Positions 7,960 to 17,091 are shown, numbered from the stretch's first letter. The stretch is 64,000 nucleotides of DNA from Methanothermococcus thermolithotrophicus DSM 2095 (GCF_946463545.1 NZ_OX296583.1:62001-126000); one strand, 5' to 3'. Notes: generated by a model from the letters alone, not told the origin. Program-made: numbers and translations.

Positions 7960-8910
7960 TTGAAAATAACAATAGGTACAAGAGGAAGTAAACTGGCACT
8001 TGCACAAACCCATTACATAGAAGGGCTTTTAAAAGAAGTGGGAGTAGATGTTGAAGTAAAGATAGTAAAAACCACTGGAGATAAGGTACAGGATAAAAAA
8101 CTATCAGAACTAGGGATTGGTGTATTTACAAAAGAACTTGATTTAAAGATGTTGAACAATGAGGTAGATATTGCTGTTCACAGTTTAAAGGATGTGCCTA
8201 CTGTTTGGAATGAAAATTTAATAATTTCTGCAACCCCACCAAGGGAGAGCTACCATGATTTAATACTGTGGAAAAAAGAGAATGAATTTGATATAGAACA
8301 CGATGAATTAATAGTGGGAACTTCAAGTATAAGGAGGACTGAATTTTTAAGTATTAAGTATCCAAATTTAAAAACTAAACTCCTGAGGGGCAATGTTGAT
8401 ACAAGATTAAGAAAATTAAGGGAAGGTCAATACGATGCTATAATCATAGCAGAAGCTGGCTTAAGAAGATTAAAAATAGATCTCTCTGAATTTAACTATA
8501 AAAAATTGGATATCTTACCTGCTCCAGCTCAGGGGGTTATAGGTGTTGCATCAAGAAAGGACGATAAAGAAATAAATGAAATTTTGCAGAAAATAAACGA
8601 TAAAAAAACTTATTTAGAAGCCACTGCCGAGAGGTGGGCTTTAAGAGAATACGGCGGTGGATGTCAGGCACCATTCGGAGCTCTGGCAAACTATGACGAA
8701 GAAAGCGAAGTTTTAAATTTAAGGTGTGAACTTGTAGCAGAAGAAAATCAGACAAAATCCTTCGGATTTTGTAACTCTTCGCTTCGCTCCGACCGACATA
8801 AGGTTGTAATCTCAAAGGAAGGTTTTGTGTACTGTAGTGTTGATAAAATAGATTTTGCCAAAAAAATTGGGGAAGAGGTTGGAAAGGCATTAAAACGTGT
8901 GGATGAGTAG
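7960..8910 (+). CDS. hemC: Hydroxymethylbilane synthase (porphobilinogen deaminase)
   Basis: Polymerises four porphobilinogen units to hydroxymethylbilane, the route to sirohaem, cobamides and F430. The 316-residue protein starts ITIGTRGSKLALAQT and carries SLKDVPT, GTSSIRR, LRGNVDTRL and YGGGCQAPFGA, where the Cys binds the dipyrromethane cofactor. The TTG start at 7960 is supported by GGTGA and by the family N-terminus. An in-frame palindromic unit at 8752-8800 adds roughly 18 residues (QTKSFGFCNSSLRSD) to the C-terminal domain. Confidence 0.93.
   Translation: MKITIGTRGSKLALAQTHYIEGLLKEVGVDVEVKIVKTTGDKVQDKKLSELGIGVFTKELDLKMLNNEVDIAVHSLKDVPTVWNENLIISATPPRESYHDLILWKKENEFDIEHDELIVGTSSIRRTEFLSIKYPNLKTKLLRGNVDTRLRKLREGQYDAIIIAEAGLRRLKIDLSEFNYKKLDILPAPAQGVIGVASRKDDKEINEILQKINDKKTYLEATAERWALREYGGGCQAPFGALANYDEESEVLNLRCELVAEENQTKSFGFCNSSLRSDRHKVVISKEGFVYCSVDKIDFAKKIGEEVGKALKRVDE
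8752..8800. repeat. Palindromic repeat inserted in frame within hemC
   Basis: ACAAAATCC-TTC-GGATTTTGT (8752-8772) followed by AACTCTTCGCTTCGCTCCG. The same module, in the other orientation, forms the end of fdhD at 55113-55155. The reading frame of hemC stays open across it. Confidence 0.75.
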
Positions 8911-9077
8911 GGATAGGCGGTGAGCTTCCATATTTACACATGTAAAGGTAACTACGATTATTCAACTAATATTTTTTAAATTATTTAATATATAATTTTT
9001 TAATTTTACTTTCTTGAATTATATGGGTAGTGACCTATTTTAGTACTTTTTTTAATATTATATTTGTTTTATGCAGC

Positions 9078-9190
9078 ATAATCCTTCTGGCTTTTATAAA
9101 GGGTTTGATAATCCAGCACCTAGAAAAATATGTCAAAAATAGGAAGATATTTATGAGAGAAAAAGCATAAAAGAAGGATGAAAGTTAAGT
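9078..9190 (+). promoter_or_regulatory. Decayed CRISPR leader (second locus)
   Basis: This stretch aligns over its whole length with the last part of the leader of the main array (25358-25470). Shared blocks include CCTTTCTTGCTTTTA / CCTTCTGGCTTTTA, TTTGATAATC, AGAAAAAT, TCAAAAATAG / TCAAAATAG and GATGAAAAGT / GATGAAAGT. It ends where the first degenerate repeat begins. The 9191 locus is therefore a true CRISPR remnant and not a chance repeat. The rest of 8911-9077 shows nothing recognisable. Confidence 0.7.
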
Positions 9191-9747
9191 GTTTGAATAG
9201 CTAATCCATTATCTTGAAATCTTTACAAGATTTCAAAAAATCAAAAACATAGTTTTTGATTAAACAAGGATGGAAACACAGGTACGAATATGTCTTTTTT
9301 CTTGTGTTTGTAGAGTCTAAAAGACTCATCCATTAAAACAAGGATGGAAACTGTATTTATGTTCAAAAAATAGCTTTAATATCTAGTTTGAATAGCCAAT
9401 CCACTATCTTAAAATCTGTAAGATTCTCGACGAAATCTTTAAGATTTCGTGAGTCTCTACAAAAATTCGAAGAATTTTTGTGAGTCAGTAAATTCTTCGG
9501 ATTTACTTCGATCGACAAAAACCATGGGTTTAGTTAGATAATCGTAGATTATTCAACTCTCGACGAAACCGAAGGTTTCGTGAGTCAGCGAATCTGAAAG
9601 ATTTGCTTCGATCCCCGCAACTATGTTGCGGTGGATTGTGAATCGACAAATTCTTTAGAAATTTGTCTCGATCAGCAAATCACATAGTGATTTGCCTCGA
9701 TTAAGAAATCAAATAACACAGTTGTTTGATTAAACAAGGGAGAATAA
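9191..9747 (+). CRISPR. Decayed three-repeat CRISPR array with repeats split by palindromic insertions
   Basis: Repeat a is split: left half GTTTGAATAGCTAATCCATT.. (9191-9211), a 50-bp insert (9212-9261), right half AAACAAGGATGGAAAC (9262-9277). Repeat b (9315-9351) is intact with one mismatch to the main-array repeat. Repeat c is split: left half 9386-9406, a 325-bp insert (9407-9731), right half AAACAAGGGAGAAT.. (from 9732). Spacers are 37 and 34 nt (9278-9314, 9352-9385). Both insertions fall after nucleotide 21 of the 37-nt repeat. Confidence 0.82.
9407..9731. repeat. Composite cluster of palindromic units inside a CRISPR repeat
   Basis: At least eight hairpins in tandem, joined by short linkers such as CTCGAC, GTGAGTC and GATC. 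Examples are ACGAAATC-TTTAA-GATTTCGT, TAAATTC-TTCG-GATTTA-like units, ACGAAACC-GAA-GGTTTCGT, CCCCGCAACTAT-GTTGCGGTGG and ACAAATTC-TTTAG-AAATTTGT. A cluster with the same module order lies at 57487-57675. The right end, TTGTTTGATT, equals the right end of the insert in the last repeat of the main array. Confidence 0.75.
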
Positions 9748-9784
9748 TCTGGTCGAATTTTAGATAATCGCAGGAGGAATGTGC

Positions 9785-10129
9785 ATGGATAAAAAGGTCG
9801 GACATCTTGAAAAATTGGATGTGAGTGAGCTGACAAAAGATATCAATGATGATTGGAAGAATTTTGTTGTAAGCGAAATAAATGACCATGTTGTAAGATT
9901 GAGTGTTCTACAACGGGATTTCCACTGGCATCTTCACAAAAACAGCGACGAATTTTTTTATGTTATTGAGGGTAAACTGTTTGTCGATTTCGAAGATCGC
10001 ACCGAAGAAATAGGTCCTGGACAGATGATTACCATTCCTAAAAACGTCAGGCATAGGACACGATCCAATCAACGAACTGTAATTTTATGTTTTGAATCGA
10101 AAGACAATGACGTTACAGGCGATATGTAA
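9785..10129 (+). CDS. Small cupin-domain protein
   Basis: A 114-residue single-domain cupin. The two cupin motifs are visible: FHWHLHKNSDEFFYVIEGKL (two His and Glu metal ligands) and GQMITIPKNVRHRTRS (third His). Such proteins bind a divalent metal; the substrate cannot be read from sequence. The ATG at 9785 is preferred over 9779 because AGGAGG lies 7 nt before it. The gene sits between fragments of decayed CRISPR repeats (to 9747 and from 10175), so it may have been brought in by rearrangement. Confidence 0.75.
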   Translation: MDKKVGHLEKLDVSELTKDINDDWKNFVVSEINDHVVRLSVLQRDFHWHLHKNSDEFFYVIEGKLFVDFEDRTEEIGPGQMITIPKNVRHRTRSNQRTVILCFESKDNDVTGDM

Positions 10130-10174
10130 ACGAAAAAAGTTCATAATATTTATTTCACGTATTCTCTTTTTTAT

Positions 10175-10317
10175 GTCTGAAAGATATCATTAAGGACACT
10201 ACGAGCTCAGCGAAGTGGTGTATTACTTTGGGATCCAACACTTTAAAGGGTTGCGTCTGGAGGATACATCCATATCTTATTTTTGGATCCAACCTTTAGA
10301 AAAGGTTGGATGGAAAC
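10175..10317 (+). CRISPR. Degenerate CRISPR repeat fragments downstream of the cupin gene
   Basis: GTCTGAAAGATATCATTA (10175-10192) resembles the left half of the array repeat with a 3-nt loss. A second copy is split: GTCTGGAGGATACATCCATA (10255-10274), a palindromic insert containing GGATCCAACCTTTAGAAAAG (10275-10307), then GGATGGAAAC (10308-10317). The same GGATCCAACC module splits the last repeat of the main array at 28713-28771. Confidence 0.6.
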
Positions 10318-10345
10318 AGTAAAAATTTTAAAAAAGTCAATATTA

Positions 10346-11422
10346 TTATTTTTTACTCATTATTTTTTCATAAATTCTACTATCAAGCCATTCTTCGTTT
10401 ATGTATTTTTCATAAACTGGAAGCCTTTCCTTTAACTGGAATCCGAGCTCCGCTGTAAATTTTTTTAACTCATCAATTTCTGGCCATGGAGCTTCTGGGT
10501 TTACGTAGTCTTTTGTCAATGGTGAGACTCCGCCCCAGTCATCTATTCCTGCAAGTAAAAACAACTGGCCTGTTTCCTTATTTAAGTTAGGTGGAACCTG
10601 AATCGAAATATCCTTTAAAATCAATTTTGCAACAATTATTGTCTTTAACATTTCCAAAGGTGAAGGTTCATTAAAGTTTTCCATTGGGATACCTTTTTTT
10701 GACCTGAAATTTTGGATTATAACTTCCTGAATATGCCCGTATTTTTTGTAAATCTCTTTTATTTTTAATATTGAATCTACCCTTTCTTCAATAGTTTCTC
10801 CAATACCTATCAATATTCCGGTGGTAAATGGGATTTTTAATTTTCCTGCATTTTCAATTAATTCAATTCTTTTTTTTGGATCCTTTCCAGGACTATCCTT
10901 ATGGGCAATTGTTTCCATCAACCTTTCACTTGAAGTTTCAAGCATAAGTCCCATTGAAGCGTTTACTTCCCTTAGAGTTTTTAACTCATCGTATGAAATC
11001 ACTCCACAGTTGGTATGTGGCAATAAATCTGTATTACTCAGACACCAATCTTCCAAATCGTACAGATATTCTAAAATCCCAGAATAACCCATTTTTTTTA
11101 GTTCTTCCTTTACTTTTTTGTTTTCATCAACCCCTTCTCCAAAGGTGAATAATGCCTCTCTACATTGGTATTTATCCCCTTCTAAGAGTATTTTTTTAAC
11201 TTCTTCTTTTTTCATGAGTTTGTAATTTTCTTTTCTGAATGTACAGTACCCACAGATGTTTCTACACCAATCACAAAGTGGAATAAAAACGTTCTTTGAA
11301 TAAGTAACATATTTTTCTTTGTCCGTTTCAAGATTATTTATTAGATTTAGCTTTTCTAAAATTTCATTTGGGGACTTTGAATTTAAAAATTCAATAGCTT
11401 CATCTCGATTCATTGTTGCCAT
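10346..11422 (-). CDS. cofG: 7,8-didemethyl-8-hydroxy-5-deazariboflavin synthase subunit CofG
   Basis: One of two radical-SAM proteins that make F0, the deazaflavin of coenzyme F420. The 358-residue protein carries the cluster motif CRNICGYC (after FIPLCDW), and later conserved blocks [36 protein letters not shown] and [12 protein letters not shown]. The start at 11422 is preceded by GGGTGA; the frame extends 43 codons further upstream but those run through an inverted-repeat element and have no ribosome binding site. Next gene upstream on the same strand is nadC. Confidence 0.93.
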   Translation of the reverse strand: MATMNRDEAIEFLNSKSPNEILEKLNLINNLETDKEKYVTYSKNVFIPLCDWCRNICGYCTFRKENYKLMKKEEVKKILLEGDKYQCREALFTFGEGVDENKKVKEELKKMGYSGILEYLYDLEDWCLSNTDLLPHTNCGVISYDELKTLREVNASMGLMLETSSERLMETIAHKDSPGKDPKKRIELIENAGKLKIPFTTGILIGIGETIEERVDSILKIKEIYKKYGHIQEVIIQNFRSKKGIPMENFNEPSPLEMLKTIIVAKLILKDISIQVPPNLNKETGQLFLLAGIDDWGGVSPLTKDYVNPEAPWPEIDELKKFTAELGFQLKERLPVYEKYINEEWLDSRIYEKIMSKK

Positions 11423-11435
11423 GCTTTCACCCAAT

Positions 11436-11640
11436 ATAGTCGTTCTGCAATTAGTAATTACTGCATAATTTAAATTTGAACGAAAATCCAAGATTTTCGT
11501 AGCTCTTCCCGTTAGGGGTTTTAAAAACCGTAAGGTTTTTATAACGCTCACTTCGGAGCTCCGATTAAATTATAGAAGTTTTTAAACAATAATAATTAAT
11601 TTAAAATATAATTATGTGCCTGCATTCGCAGAACGACTAT
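11436..11640. repeat. Inverted-repeat-bounded element (copy 2) with palindromic units inside
   Basis: Ends are ATAGTCGTTCTGCAATT (11436-11452) and TTCGCAGAACGACTAT (11625-11640). Inside lie dispersed palindromes (CGAAAATCC-AA-GATTTTCG, AAAAACC-GTAA-GGTTTTT, TCGGAGCTCCGA). The right end supplies the TAG stop of nadC; the left end lies 14 bp from the cofG start. It thus fills the whole nadC-cofG spacer. Confidence 0.6.
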
Positions 11641-12473
11641 AAATCCAAACTAATATCCACAGCTCTTGCAGAGTGTATTAAACATCCCATTGAGATTATA
11701 TCCACGTCATATTTGGCATAATCCAAAACATTGTCTTCGTTTATTCCACCACTAACTTCAACTAAGGGCCTGTAGTTGGTATCTTCTTCAAATTTATTTA
11801 GAATTTCAAGAGCTCCACCAATTTCTTCAGGCTTGAAGTTATCTAAAAGAACTATATCTGGCTTATATTTAAGAACTTCTTTGAGCTGTTCAACTGTATC
11901 AACTTCGATTTCAACCTTTTTTGTAAAACTTAAATTTTTTATTTTTTTGAAGCATTCTTCAATACCTACTGCTTCAATATGGTTGTCTTTTATCATTACC
12001 ATGTCATCAAGCCTGAATCTATGGGTATCGCCCCCACCAACAGAGACTGCATATTTTTCCAATAACGATAATCCAGGTAAAGTCTTTCTTGTACATGCTA
12101 CTCTTACGTTTTCATTGACGGTTTTTACCATTTCAACAATATTACGAGTTTTTGTAGCTATGCCCGATAGATGCATTAAAAAATTTAAAACTGTTCTTTC
12201 AAGTGTTAGTATTGTTCTCGTATTTCCATGAATTTTTAAAAAATCCCCTTTTATCGTTTCTCCTTCTTTTATAAGTGGTTTGCATTCTATCTCGAAAGAT
12301 TCCATAAAATCAATAACAAAATCAAGACCGCATACAACCACTTCTTCTTTAGCTTTTATTACTCCGTCTGATTCCTGATCCTTTGGAATTAGTGTTTCAG
12401 TAGTTAGGTCACCGAATCCAACATCATAAATTAATGACTCCTTCAATATCTTTAAACCATGTTCTCTTATCAT
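11637..12473 (-). CDS. nadC: Nicotinate-nucleotide pyrophosphorylase (carboxylating)
   Basis: Converts quinolinate and PRPP to nicotinate mononucleotide, the last step of de novo NAD synthesis before adenylation; nadA lies at 47024-47944. The 278-residue protein shows ERTVLNFLMHLSGIATKT, CTRKTLPGLSLLEKYAVSVGGGDTHRFRL, MIKDNH, VEIEVD and EVSGGI motifs for the phosphoribosyl and carboxylate sites. Two ATGs lie side by side after GGTGAT; the second (12473) gives the 3-nt spacing seen in neighbouring genes. The stop codon is inside the inverted-repeat end at 11625-11640. Confidence 0.94.
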   Translation of the reverse strand: MIREHGLKILKESLIYDVGFGDLTTETLIPKDQESDGVIKAKEEVVVCGLDFVIDFMESFEIECKPLIKEGETIKGDFLKIHGNTRTILTLERTVLNFLMHLSGIATKTRNIVEMVKTVNENVRVACTRKTLPGLSLLEKYAVSVGGGDTHRFRLDDMVMIKDNHIEAVGIEECFKKIKNLSFTKKVEIEVDTVEQLKEVLKYKPDIVLLDNFKPEEIGGALEILNKFEEDTNYRPLVEVSGGINEDNVLDYAKYDVDIISMGCLIHSARAVDISLDL

Positions 12474-12483
12474 CATATCACCT

Positions 12484-12596
12484 GAACGTCGAAGTAAATC
12501 CGAAGGATTTACTGACTCACGAAACCTTCGGTTTCGTCGAGTAGTGAAGGTGAGCTGTAAAAATCCGAGGATTTTTACTCAATCACCAAGTTTTTA
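12484..12596. repeat. Palindromic repeat cluster in the nadC 5' region
   Basis: Hairpins GTAAATCC-GAA-GGATTTAC, ACGAAACC-TTC-GGTTTCGT and GTAAAAATCC-GAG-GATTTTTAC lie between copies of TCACCT-like sequence. On the nadC strand this gives AGGTGATTGA before and AGGTGAT at the ribosome binding site, so the element borders or repeats the translation start signal. Confidence 0.65.
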
Positions 12597-12629
12597 TAAT
12601 AATTTTCATTATATTTATTGGAATATATT

Positions 12630-12713
12630 ATGGTCGTTCTACAATTAAATGTTGGTAAAATAACTGTTAATTAAAATTTAGGATAATATCTACAACTATC
12701 GCAGAACGACTAT
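12630..12713. repeat. Inverted-repeat-bounded element (copy 3)
   Basis: ATGGTCGTTCTACAATT (12630-12646) and ATCGCAGAACGACTAT (12698-12713) bound about 50 bp of AT-rich DNA between the divergent nadC and rnp2 genes. The ends match those of the element at 11436-11640. Confidence 0.55.
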
Positions 12714-12784
12714 ACTTTGACAATTAAATATTATACCAATCATTTGTTTTTTTACATAAATTATTAATTTAAAGGAGGCATCAC

Positions 12785-13180
12785 ATGCTTAAAACACTTC
12801 CCCCAACATTAAGGGAGAAAAAGAGATACATCGGATTTGAAATCATTTATCAGAATGAATTATCCAGCAATGAAGTTGTAGGAATTGTGAGAAATGCCAT
12901 CATTAATTATTATGGTGCTTGGGGCTGTTCAAAAGCAAATCCTTGGTTAATTGATTATACCCATCCAAAAGGAATTCTAAGAGTTTCCCGTGATGAAGTA
13001 GATTACGTTAAAGCATCCCTTATACTCCTAAGTGAATACAGACATTTACCAATAAATATAAGAATCTTGGGAGTTTCAGGTTCTATAAAAAAAGTCAGAG
13101 CAAAGTTTTTAAAAGTTCCTCATGAGGAATACTATAAAGTAATACAGAGAATAAAGAGAAAAAGAAAGGGAGACCAATAA
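12785..13180 (+). CDS. rnp2: Ribonuclease P protein component 2 (Pop5 homologue)
   Basis: A protein subunit of archaeal RNase P that supports 5' maturation of tRNA. The 131-residue length and the sequence LPPTLREKKRYIGFEI, the GAWGCSKANPWLIDY block and GILRVSRDEVDYVKASLILLS fit the Rnp2/Pop5 family. The ATG is preceded by AAAGGAGGCATC. The protein ends in a basic tail. Convergent with serS, 34 nt away. Confidence 0.9.
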   Translation: MLKTLPPTLREKKRYIGFEIIYQNELSSNEVVGIVRNAIINYYGAWGCSKANPWLIDYTHPKGILRVSRDEVDYVKASLILLSEYRHLPINIRILGVSGSIKKVRAKFLKVPHEEYYKVIQRIKRKRKGDQ

Positions 13181-13214
13181 ACCAATATTATGGTCACTTT
13201 TACTTAATAATATC

Positions 13215-14759
13215 TTATGGCCAAGTTACCAATTTAGGAACTTCCGGGAAGTTTTTAATTTTTTTCTTAACCAATTCTGGCCAGTCTTCATAATCAAATC
13301 CGTATTGGGCTAAAAACCCAATAACCCATCTTGTAAGACCATAACCTGTACATCCAGTCCATACTTTTCTTCCTTTAAAGTCTTTAATTCCAAATCCTTC
13401 AACAAAGTGTGTTCCATGAACATTTGCAGATGTTACAGCTACACCTTTTCTTTCGTCTTTAACGTGAGGTAGCAAGAGTCTCATTTCGTATTTTGGAACT
13501 TCTGGGAAATCAATACCTCTATCTTCTTTTTTTCTACCTTCCAAGTAGAATGGATCGTCTCCGACTTCAGTCCAGTATTCTAAATCCAATTTTTCTGCAA
13601 GTTTTTCAGCATACTTTAGTGTTTCATCCCTTACTTTTTCAACAAATTCTGGAGAACCCATCCAAACACATTCTGCCCTTAAAAACTCATTTACTCTGTC
13701 AAGACCTTTGGCTCCCCCACCTTCCCATCTGTAGGTCCAACCACTTCTATCAAAGAACTTCATAGGTTTGTCAACATCCACCATCTCATGGTCAAAGAAG
13801 CTATAGAATGGCTCACACTGTGCAGGGGCCAGAACATAACCTGGATCCCTTAAGAGGTTCTTTAACTTTGGAATTGGTATTTCTTTTTTAATCATCATTT
13901 CATTTACAAACTCTTGGAACATTTCAGGCTCTCTCTTTGGAGGGCATACGTAGTACATCCCTTCAGGTAATCCCTCTAAATATCTCATTTTGTACATTAC
14001 ATCTAAAGGAATCAACTTTGGGAACAAACATTCATCAAATCCAATTTTTTCAATACATTCTTCTATAATGAGGTCTTCAAATGCTCTAAATAACTTTGTT
14101 ATTGGAGCGGTGTAGAACCACTGACCTCTTCCTGGGAATTTCTTAACCCATCCGAGCTGTTCTGCAACTTCTGTCGGGTCTTTATCAAATTTAATTTCTC
14201 TTTTAGCTTTATACTCACTTACAATAGTTCCAGGAGCTATTTTACAGACTTCAAATGTTAAATCTTTTTCTTCTTTTTCAAGTTCATTTTTAACGAATTT
14301 TATAGCCCTATCAATGATATTTCTTTTTAATTCACTGTCTCCAACATTTTCAAATACTAACTTTATTCCTTCTTCGTCAAATTCTACTTCACATTCAGGG
14401 ACTTTAATATTCTTCAATCCTTCCATTTTTTCCTTTTCAGCAGGTACTGTAATTACATAGTGGTCTATTGCAGTGTCCCTTATACCTATTTTGTGTTTTC
14501 TACCTATTTTTTCCATTATCGGTTTTTTTAATCTTATCAATCCTTCATGAGCTCTGGTATAAGTTCCTGAAACTATTTTTAACTTCAGTTCTTTCCCTTC
14601 AAAGTTATAATCCACTACTTTTGAAGCTTCCTCTTCTTTTCCTTTAGGAACTCCTTTTAAAAATATCTCCTTATTGTTCAATACTTCTTCGATGTCTTTC
14701 TTTGCTTCTTCTTCAAGTTCTTTGCTAAATATAAGTCTACCATCCAATTCAAATCTCAT
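13215..14759 (-). CDS. serS: Seryl-tRNA synthetase, rare methanogen type (type 2)
   Basis: Charges tRNA-Ser. The 514-residue sequence fits the atypical archaeal SerRS of Methanococcales and not the bacterial-type enzyme: a long N-terminal tRNA-binding domain (1-about 165), then the class II core with [30 protein letters not shown], the [13 protein letters not shown]-like block ([17 protein letters not shown]) and SANVHGTHF with [11 protein letters not shown] as motif 3. The start at 14759 follows GGTGAT by 3 nt; six more codons upstream lack such a site. Confidence 0.92.
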   Translation of the reverse strand: MRFELDGRLIFSKELEEEAKKDIEEVLNNKEIFLKGVPKGKEEEASKVVDYNFEGKELKLKIVSGTYTRAHEGLIRLKKPIMEKIGRKHKIGIRDTAIDHYVITVPAEKEKMEGLKNIKVPECEVEFDEEGIKLVFENVGDSELKRNIIDRAIKFVKNELEKEEKDLTFEVCKIAPGTIVSEYKAKREIKFDKDPTEVAEQLGWVKKFPGRGQWFYTAPITKLFRAFEDLIIEECIEKIGFDECLFPKLIPLDVMYKMRYLEGLPEGMYYVCPPKREPEMFQEFVNEMMIKKEIPIPKLKNLLRDPGYVLAPAQCEPFYSFFDHEMVDVDKPMKFFDRSGWTYRWEGGGAKGLDRVNEFLRAECVWMGSPEFVEKVRDETLKYAEKLAEKLDLEYWTEVGDDPFYLEGRKKEDRGIDFPEVPKYEMRLLLPHVKDERKGVAVTSANVHGTHFVEGFGIKDFKGRKVWTGCTGYGLTRWVIGFLAQYGFDYEDWPELVKKKIKNFPEVPKLVTWP

Positions 14760-14848
14760 GGAATCACCATATATCATAATCTATTAATATAATCTATAAT
14801 AACTAGTAGGGGAATATTGTACCATAATTCGATTCTCTATGATTATTT

Positions 14849-15919
14849 TTAAATTTTATGTATATGCTCAATTATTTTATCGGTTACTTCAGAAGTTTTT
14901 AAACTTCCGCCCAAGTCTGGAGTTACAAATCCTTTTTCCAGGAGTGATTTTACAGCAGCTCTCAATAAATCTCCTTTTTTCTTCATATCCAAATAGTCTA
15001 ACATCATTGCAGCACTTAAAATTGTTCCAATTGGATTTGCAATTCCCTTTCCTGCAATGTCTGGAGCTGAACCATGAACCGGTTCAAATAATCCACTCTT
15101 ATCACCAATATTTGCCGATGGAGCCATTCCAAGTCCACCAATTAGTGCGGAAGCTTCATCAGATAGAATATCCCCAAATAAGTTGGTAGTAACCATTACA
15201 TCAAACATCTGTGGATTTTTTATTATGTACATTGCTGTTGCATCTACCAAATAATCGTTGAATTCCATATTAAACTTTTTATTGTATTCTAACCCGATGT
15301 TATTAAATATTTCTAAAAATAATCCATCCGTTATTCGTAGAACATTTGATTTATGAATGCAGGAAACTTTTTTTCTGTTGTTTTTTACTGCATAATCAAA
15401 TGCGAATTTTATAATTCTTTCGCTTCCCTTTTTAGAAATAATCCTCTCAGCAACTGCAAATTCTCCTTCTTCGTTGTAATATTCTCTTTTTGAATAAAGA
15501 CCTTCGGTGTTTTCCCTTACAATAACAAAATCGATATTATTATCTGAACAAAAATGTTTCGCTCCACCTACTGGATTCGAAAATCTTTGATTTTCGTAAA
15601 AATTATATATCGGCCTTACATTTGCATATAAATCCAGCTCTTTTCTAAGTGTTAGGATTGGACTCCTGTATGTTTTATCCTTTAATTCGGTTGGTTTTGG
15701 TGTCGTTATAGCTCCAAAAAGTACTGCATCACATTCTTTTGCAGTTTGAATGGTTTCTTCAGGTATGGCATCTCCATACTTTTTAAGGCATTCCAGTCCG
15801 GCCTCTGCATTTATAAATTCGAAATCGCCAATTTCTTTTAAAATTCTAACTGTTTCAGGCACCACTTCCTTACCGACGCCATCTCCTTCAATTACGCAAA
15901 TTTTAGGAATCTTTCTCAT
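14849..15919 (-). CDS. aksF: Isocitrate/isopropylmalate dehydrogenase family, probably homoisocitrate dehydrogenase AksF
   Basis: A 356-residue decarboxylating dehydrogenase of the LeuB/AksF family. Motifs are VIEGDGVGKEVVPE, LRKELDLYANVRP, REN-TEGLYSKRE, IHKSNVLRITDG, FGDILSDEASALIGGLG and FEPVHGSAPDIAGKGIANP. The N-terminal region and the SPILTLRKELDLYANVRPI block read closer to the coenzyme B enzyme AksF than to LeuB; this choice is from memory of family sequences. A palindrome CGAAAATC-TTT-GATTTTCG (15579-15597) lies in frame and encodes FYENQRFSNP. The ATG follows GGTGAT. Confidence 0.75.
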   Translation of the reverse strand: MRKIPKICVIEGDGVGKEVVPETVRILKEIGDFEFINAEAGLECLKKYGDAIPEETIQTAKECDAVLFGAITTPKPTELKDKTYRSPILTLRKELDLYANVRPIYNFYENQRFSNPVGGAKHFCSDNNIDFVIVRENTEGLYSKREYYNEEGEFAVAERIISKKGSERIIKFAFDYAVKNNRKKVSCIHKSNVLRITDGLFLEIFNNIGLEYNKKFNMEFNDYLVDATAMYIIKNPQMFDVMVTTNLFGDILSDEASALIGGLGMAPSANIGDKSGLFEPVHGSAPDIAGKGIANPIGTILSAAMMLDYLDMKKKGDLLRAAVKSLLEKGFVTPDLGGSLKTSEVTDKIIEHIHKI

Positions 15920-15921
15920 AA

Positions 15922-16262
15922 AATCACCTGAACGTAGTGAAGGTGAGCTATGAAAACCGCTAGGTTTTCATTCAATCACCTGAACATGTGAAGGTGAGTT
16001 GTAAAAATCCTTCGGATTTTTACTCAATCACCTGAATAAGATATGAGCTCTATGAAATCCTGAAAGGATTTGTTCAATCGGAATGAGCGTCGAAGCAAAT
16101 CCTTCGGATTTACTGTCGAAGCAAATCGAAGATTTGCTGACTCACGAAACCTTCGGTTTCGTCGAGAAGCGAACGAAGATATAAAATTCCTTCGGAATTT
16201 TATTCAATCACGAGTGTAACGAAGGTGATTTAAAACCTTCGGTTTTAAATTTTCTCACCAAT
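15922..16262. repeat. Tandem palindromic repeat cluster upstream of aksF
   Basis: A roughly 48-bp unit recurs about three times: a TCACCTGAAC / TGAAGGTGA hairpin followed by a longer hairpin such as GAAAACC-GCTA-GGTTTTC or TAAAAATCC-TTC-GGATTTTTA. It then passes into units with TCGAAGCAAATC..GATTTGC and ACGAAACC-TTC-GGTTTCGT. The first unit includes the aksF ribosome binding site. The remaining gap to cas6 (16263-16428) is AT-rich with nothing recognisable. Confidence 0.75.
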
Positions 16263-16428
16263 TTGAAAAACTACAAAATTGATTTTGTCCTATTATCATA
16301 AAATAAACGTTAATGGTTAAAATGATAAACTTTAGGGATTATATTATATGAAATATAAAAATATATGTAAAAATAAAATAAATGTTATTATGGAATTCTA
16401 AGAAAATATAATAAAAATAGTCCAATTA

Positions 16429-17091
16429 TTATAATGGCACCACTGAGCCAAAACCTTTTGATACCTTTCCCCCGATTCCAAACAGATTTGGGATATTAAA
16501 ATTAACTTCAAATTCACCAAAAAATCCAATAAATTTGTTTCCTTTGTATTTGACTGGAATTTCACTATATCTTAAAATATTTGCTTCTATTCTTTTATTA
16601 ACTGTGTAGTTTAAGTATTTACTCATTGATAATAAATTTCCCACCAATATTCTTTCAAGTTTTTCTTTCCGTTCATTCTCATTTAATTTTTTGTAATCCA
16701 AATAATTTTTCTCATTTAAAGCAACCCAAGGGGATACAAACTTATATTTTTTTAAATCGTCACATACCCCTAGCTCCTCAGATTTTACTGATACATATCC
16801 ATCAACAACATTATAAGTTTCATGATTCAATTCTAATTTGTTAATATCAAGCACTATACTTCCTAAAATATTTACTCCCTCAGATATTCCTATTAGATAG
16901 GCATTACCACCCATTATTTTGTACTGAATTTTAGGATAAGAGTATATAAATCCACCCCCGCTGTGGTTGTGCAGTTCTTTATAACCACATTTATTGAACT
17001 TATTTAATATATATCCCCTCAAATAAGAAGTTTGAGACTTTTTTAATGGTCTATCTGTCTTTAATTTACAATACATTGTTTTTAATTCCAT
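16429..17091 (-). CDS. cas6: CRISPR pre-crRNA endoribonuclease Cas6
   Basis: Cuts the repeat in the array transcript to release crRNAs. The 220-residue protein ends in the glycine-rich loop GIGGKVSKGFGSVVPL typical of Cas6 (RAMP) proteins, and has a ferredoxin-like pattern before it. The start at 17091 is chosen because GAGGGA lies 4 nt upstream; the next upstream ATG (17103) would overlap cas3. Last gene of the leftward cas operon. Catalytic His candidates are HNHSGG near residue 40. Confidence 0.88.
   Translation of the reverse strand: MELKTMYCKLKTDRPLKKSQTSYLRGYILNKFNKCGYKELHNHSGGGFIYSYPKIQYKIMGGNAYLIGISEGVNILGSIVLDINKLELNHETYNVVDGYVSVKSEELGVCDDLKKYKFVSPWVALNEKNYLDYKKLNENERKEKLERILVGNLLSMSKYLNYTVNKRIEANILRYSEIPVKYKGNKFIGFFGEFEVNFNIPNLFGIGGKVSKGFGSVVPL

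Noticed and set aside
11423-11551. A 43-codon N-terminal extension of CofG
   Set aside because: It runs through the inverted-repeat element and palindromes and has no ribosome binding site; GGGTGA supports the start at 11422.
14839-15189. Antisense frames over aksF, cas genes and the fwd operon (for example 14839-15189, 44615-44821)
   Set aside because: They are shadows of well-supported genes on the other strand, with biased composition and no start signals.
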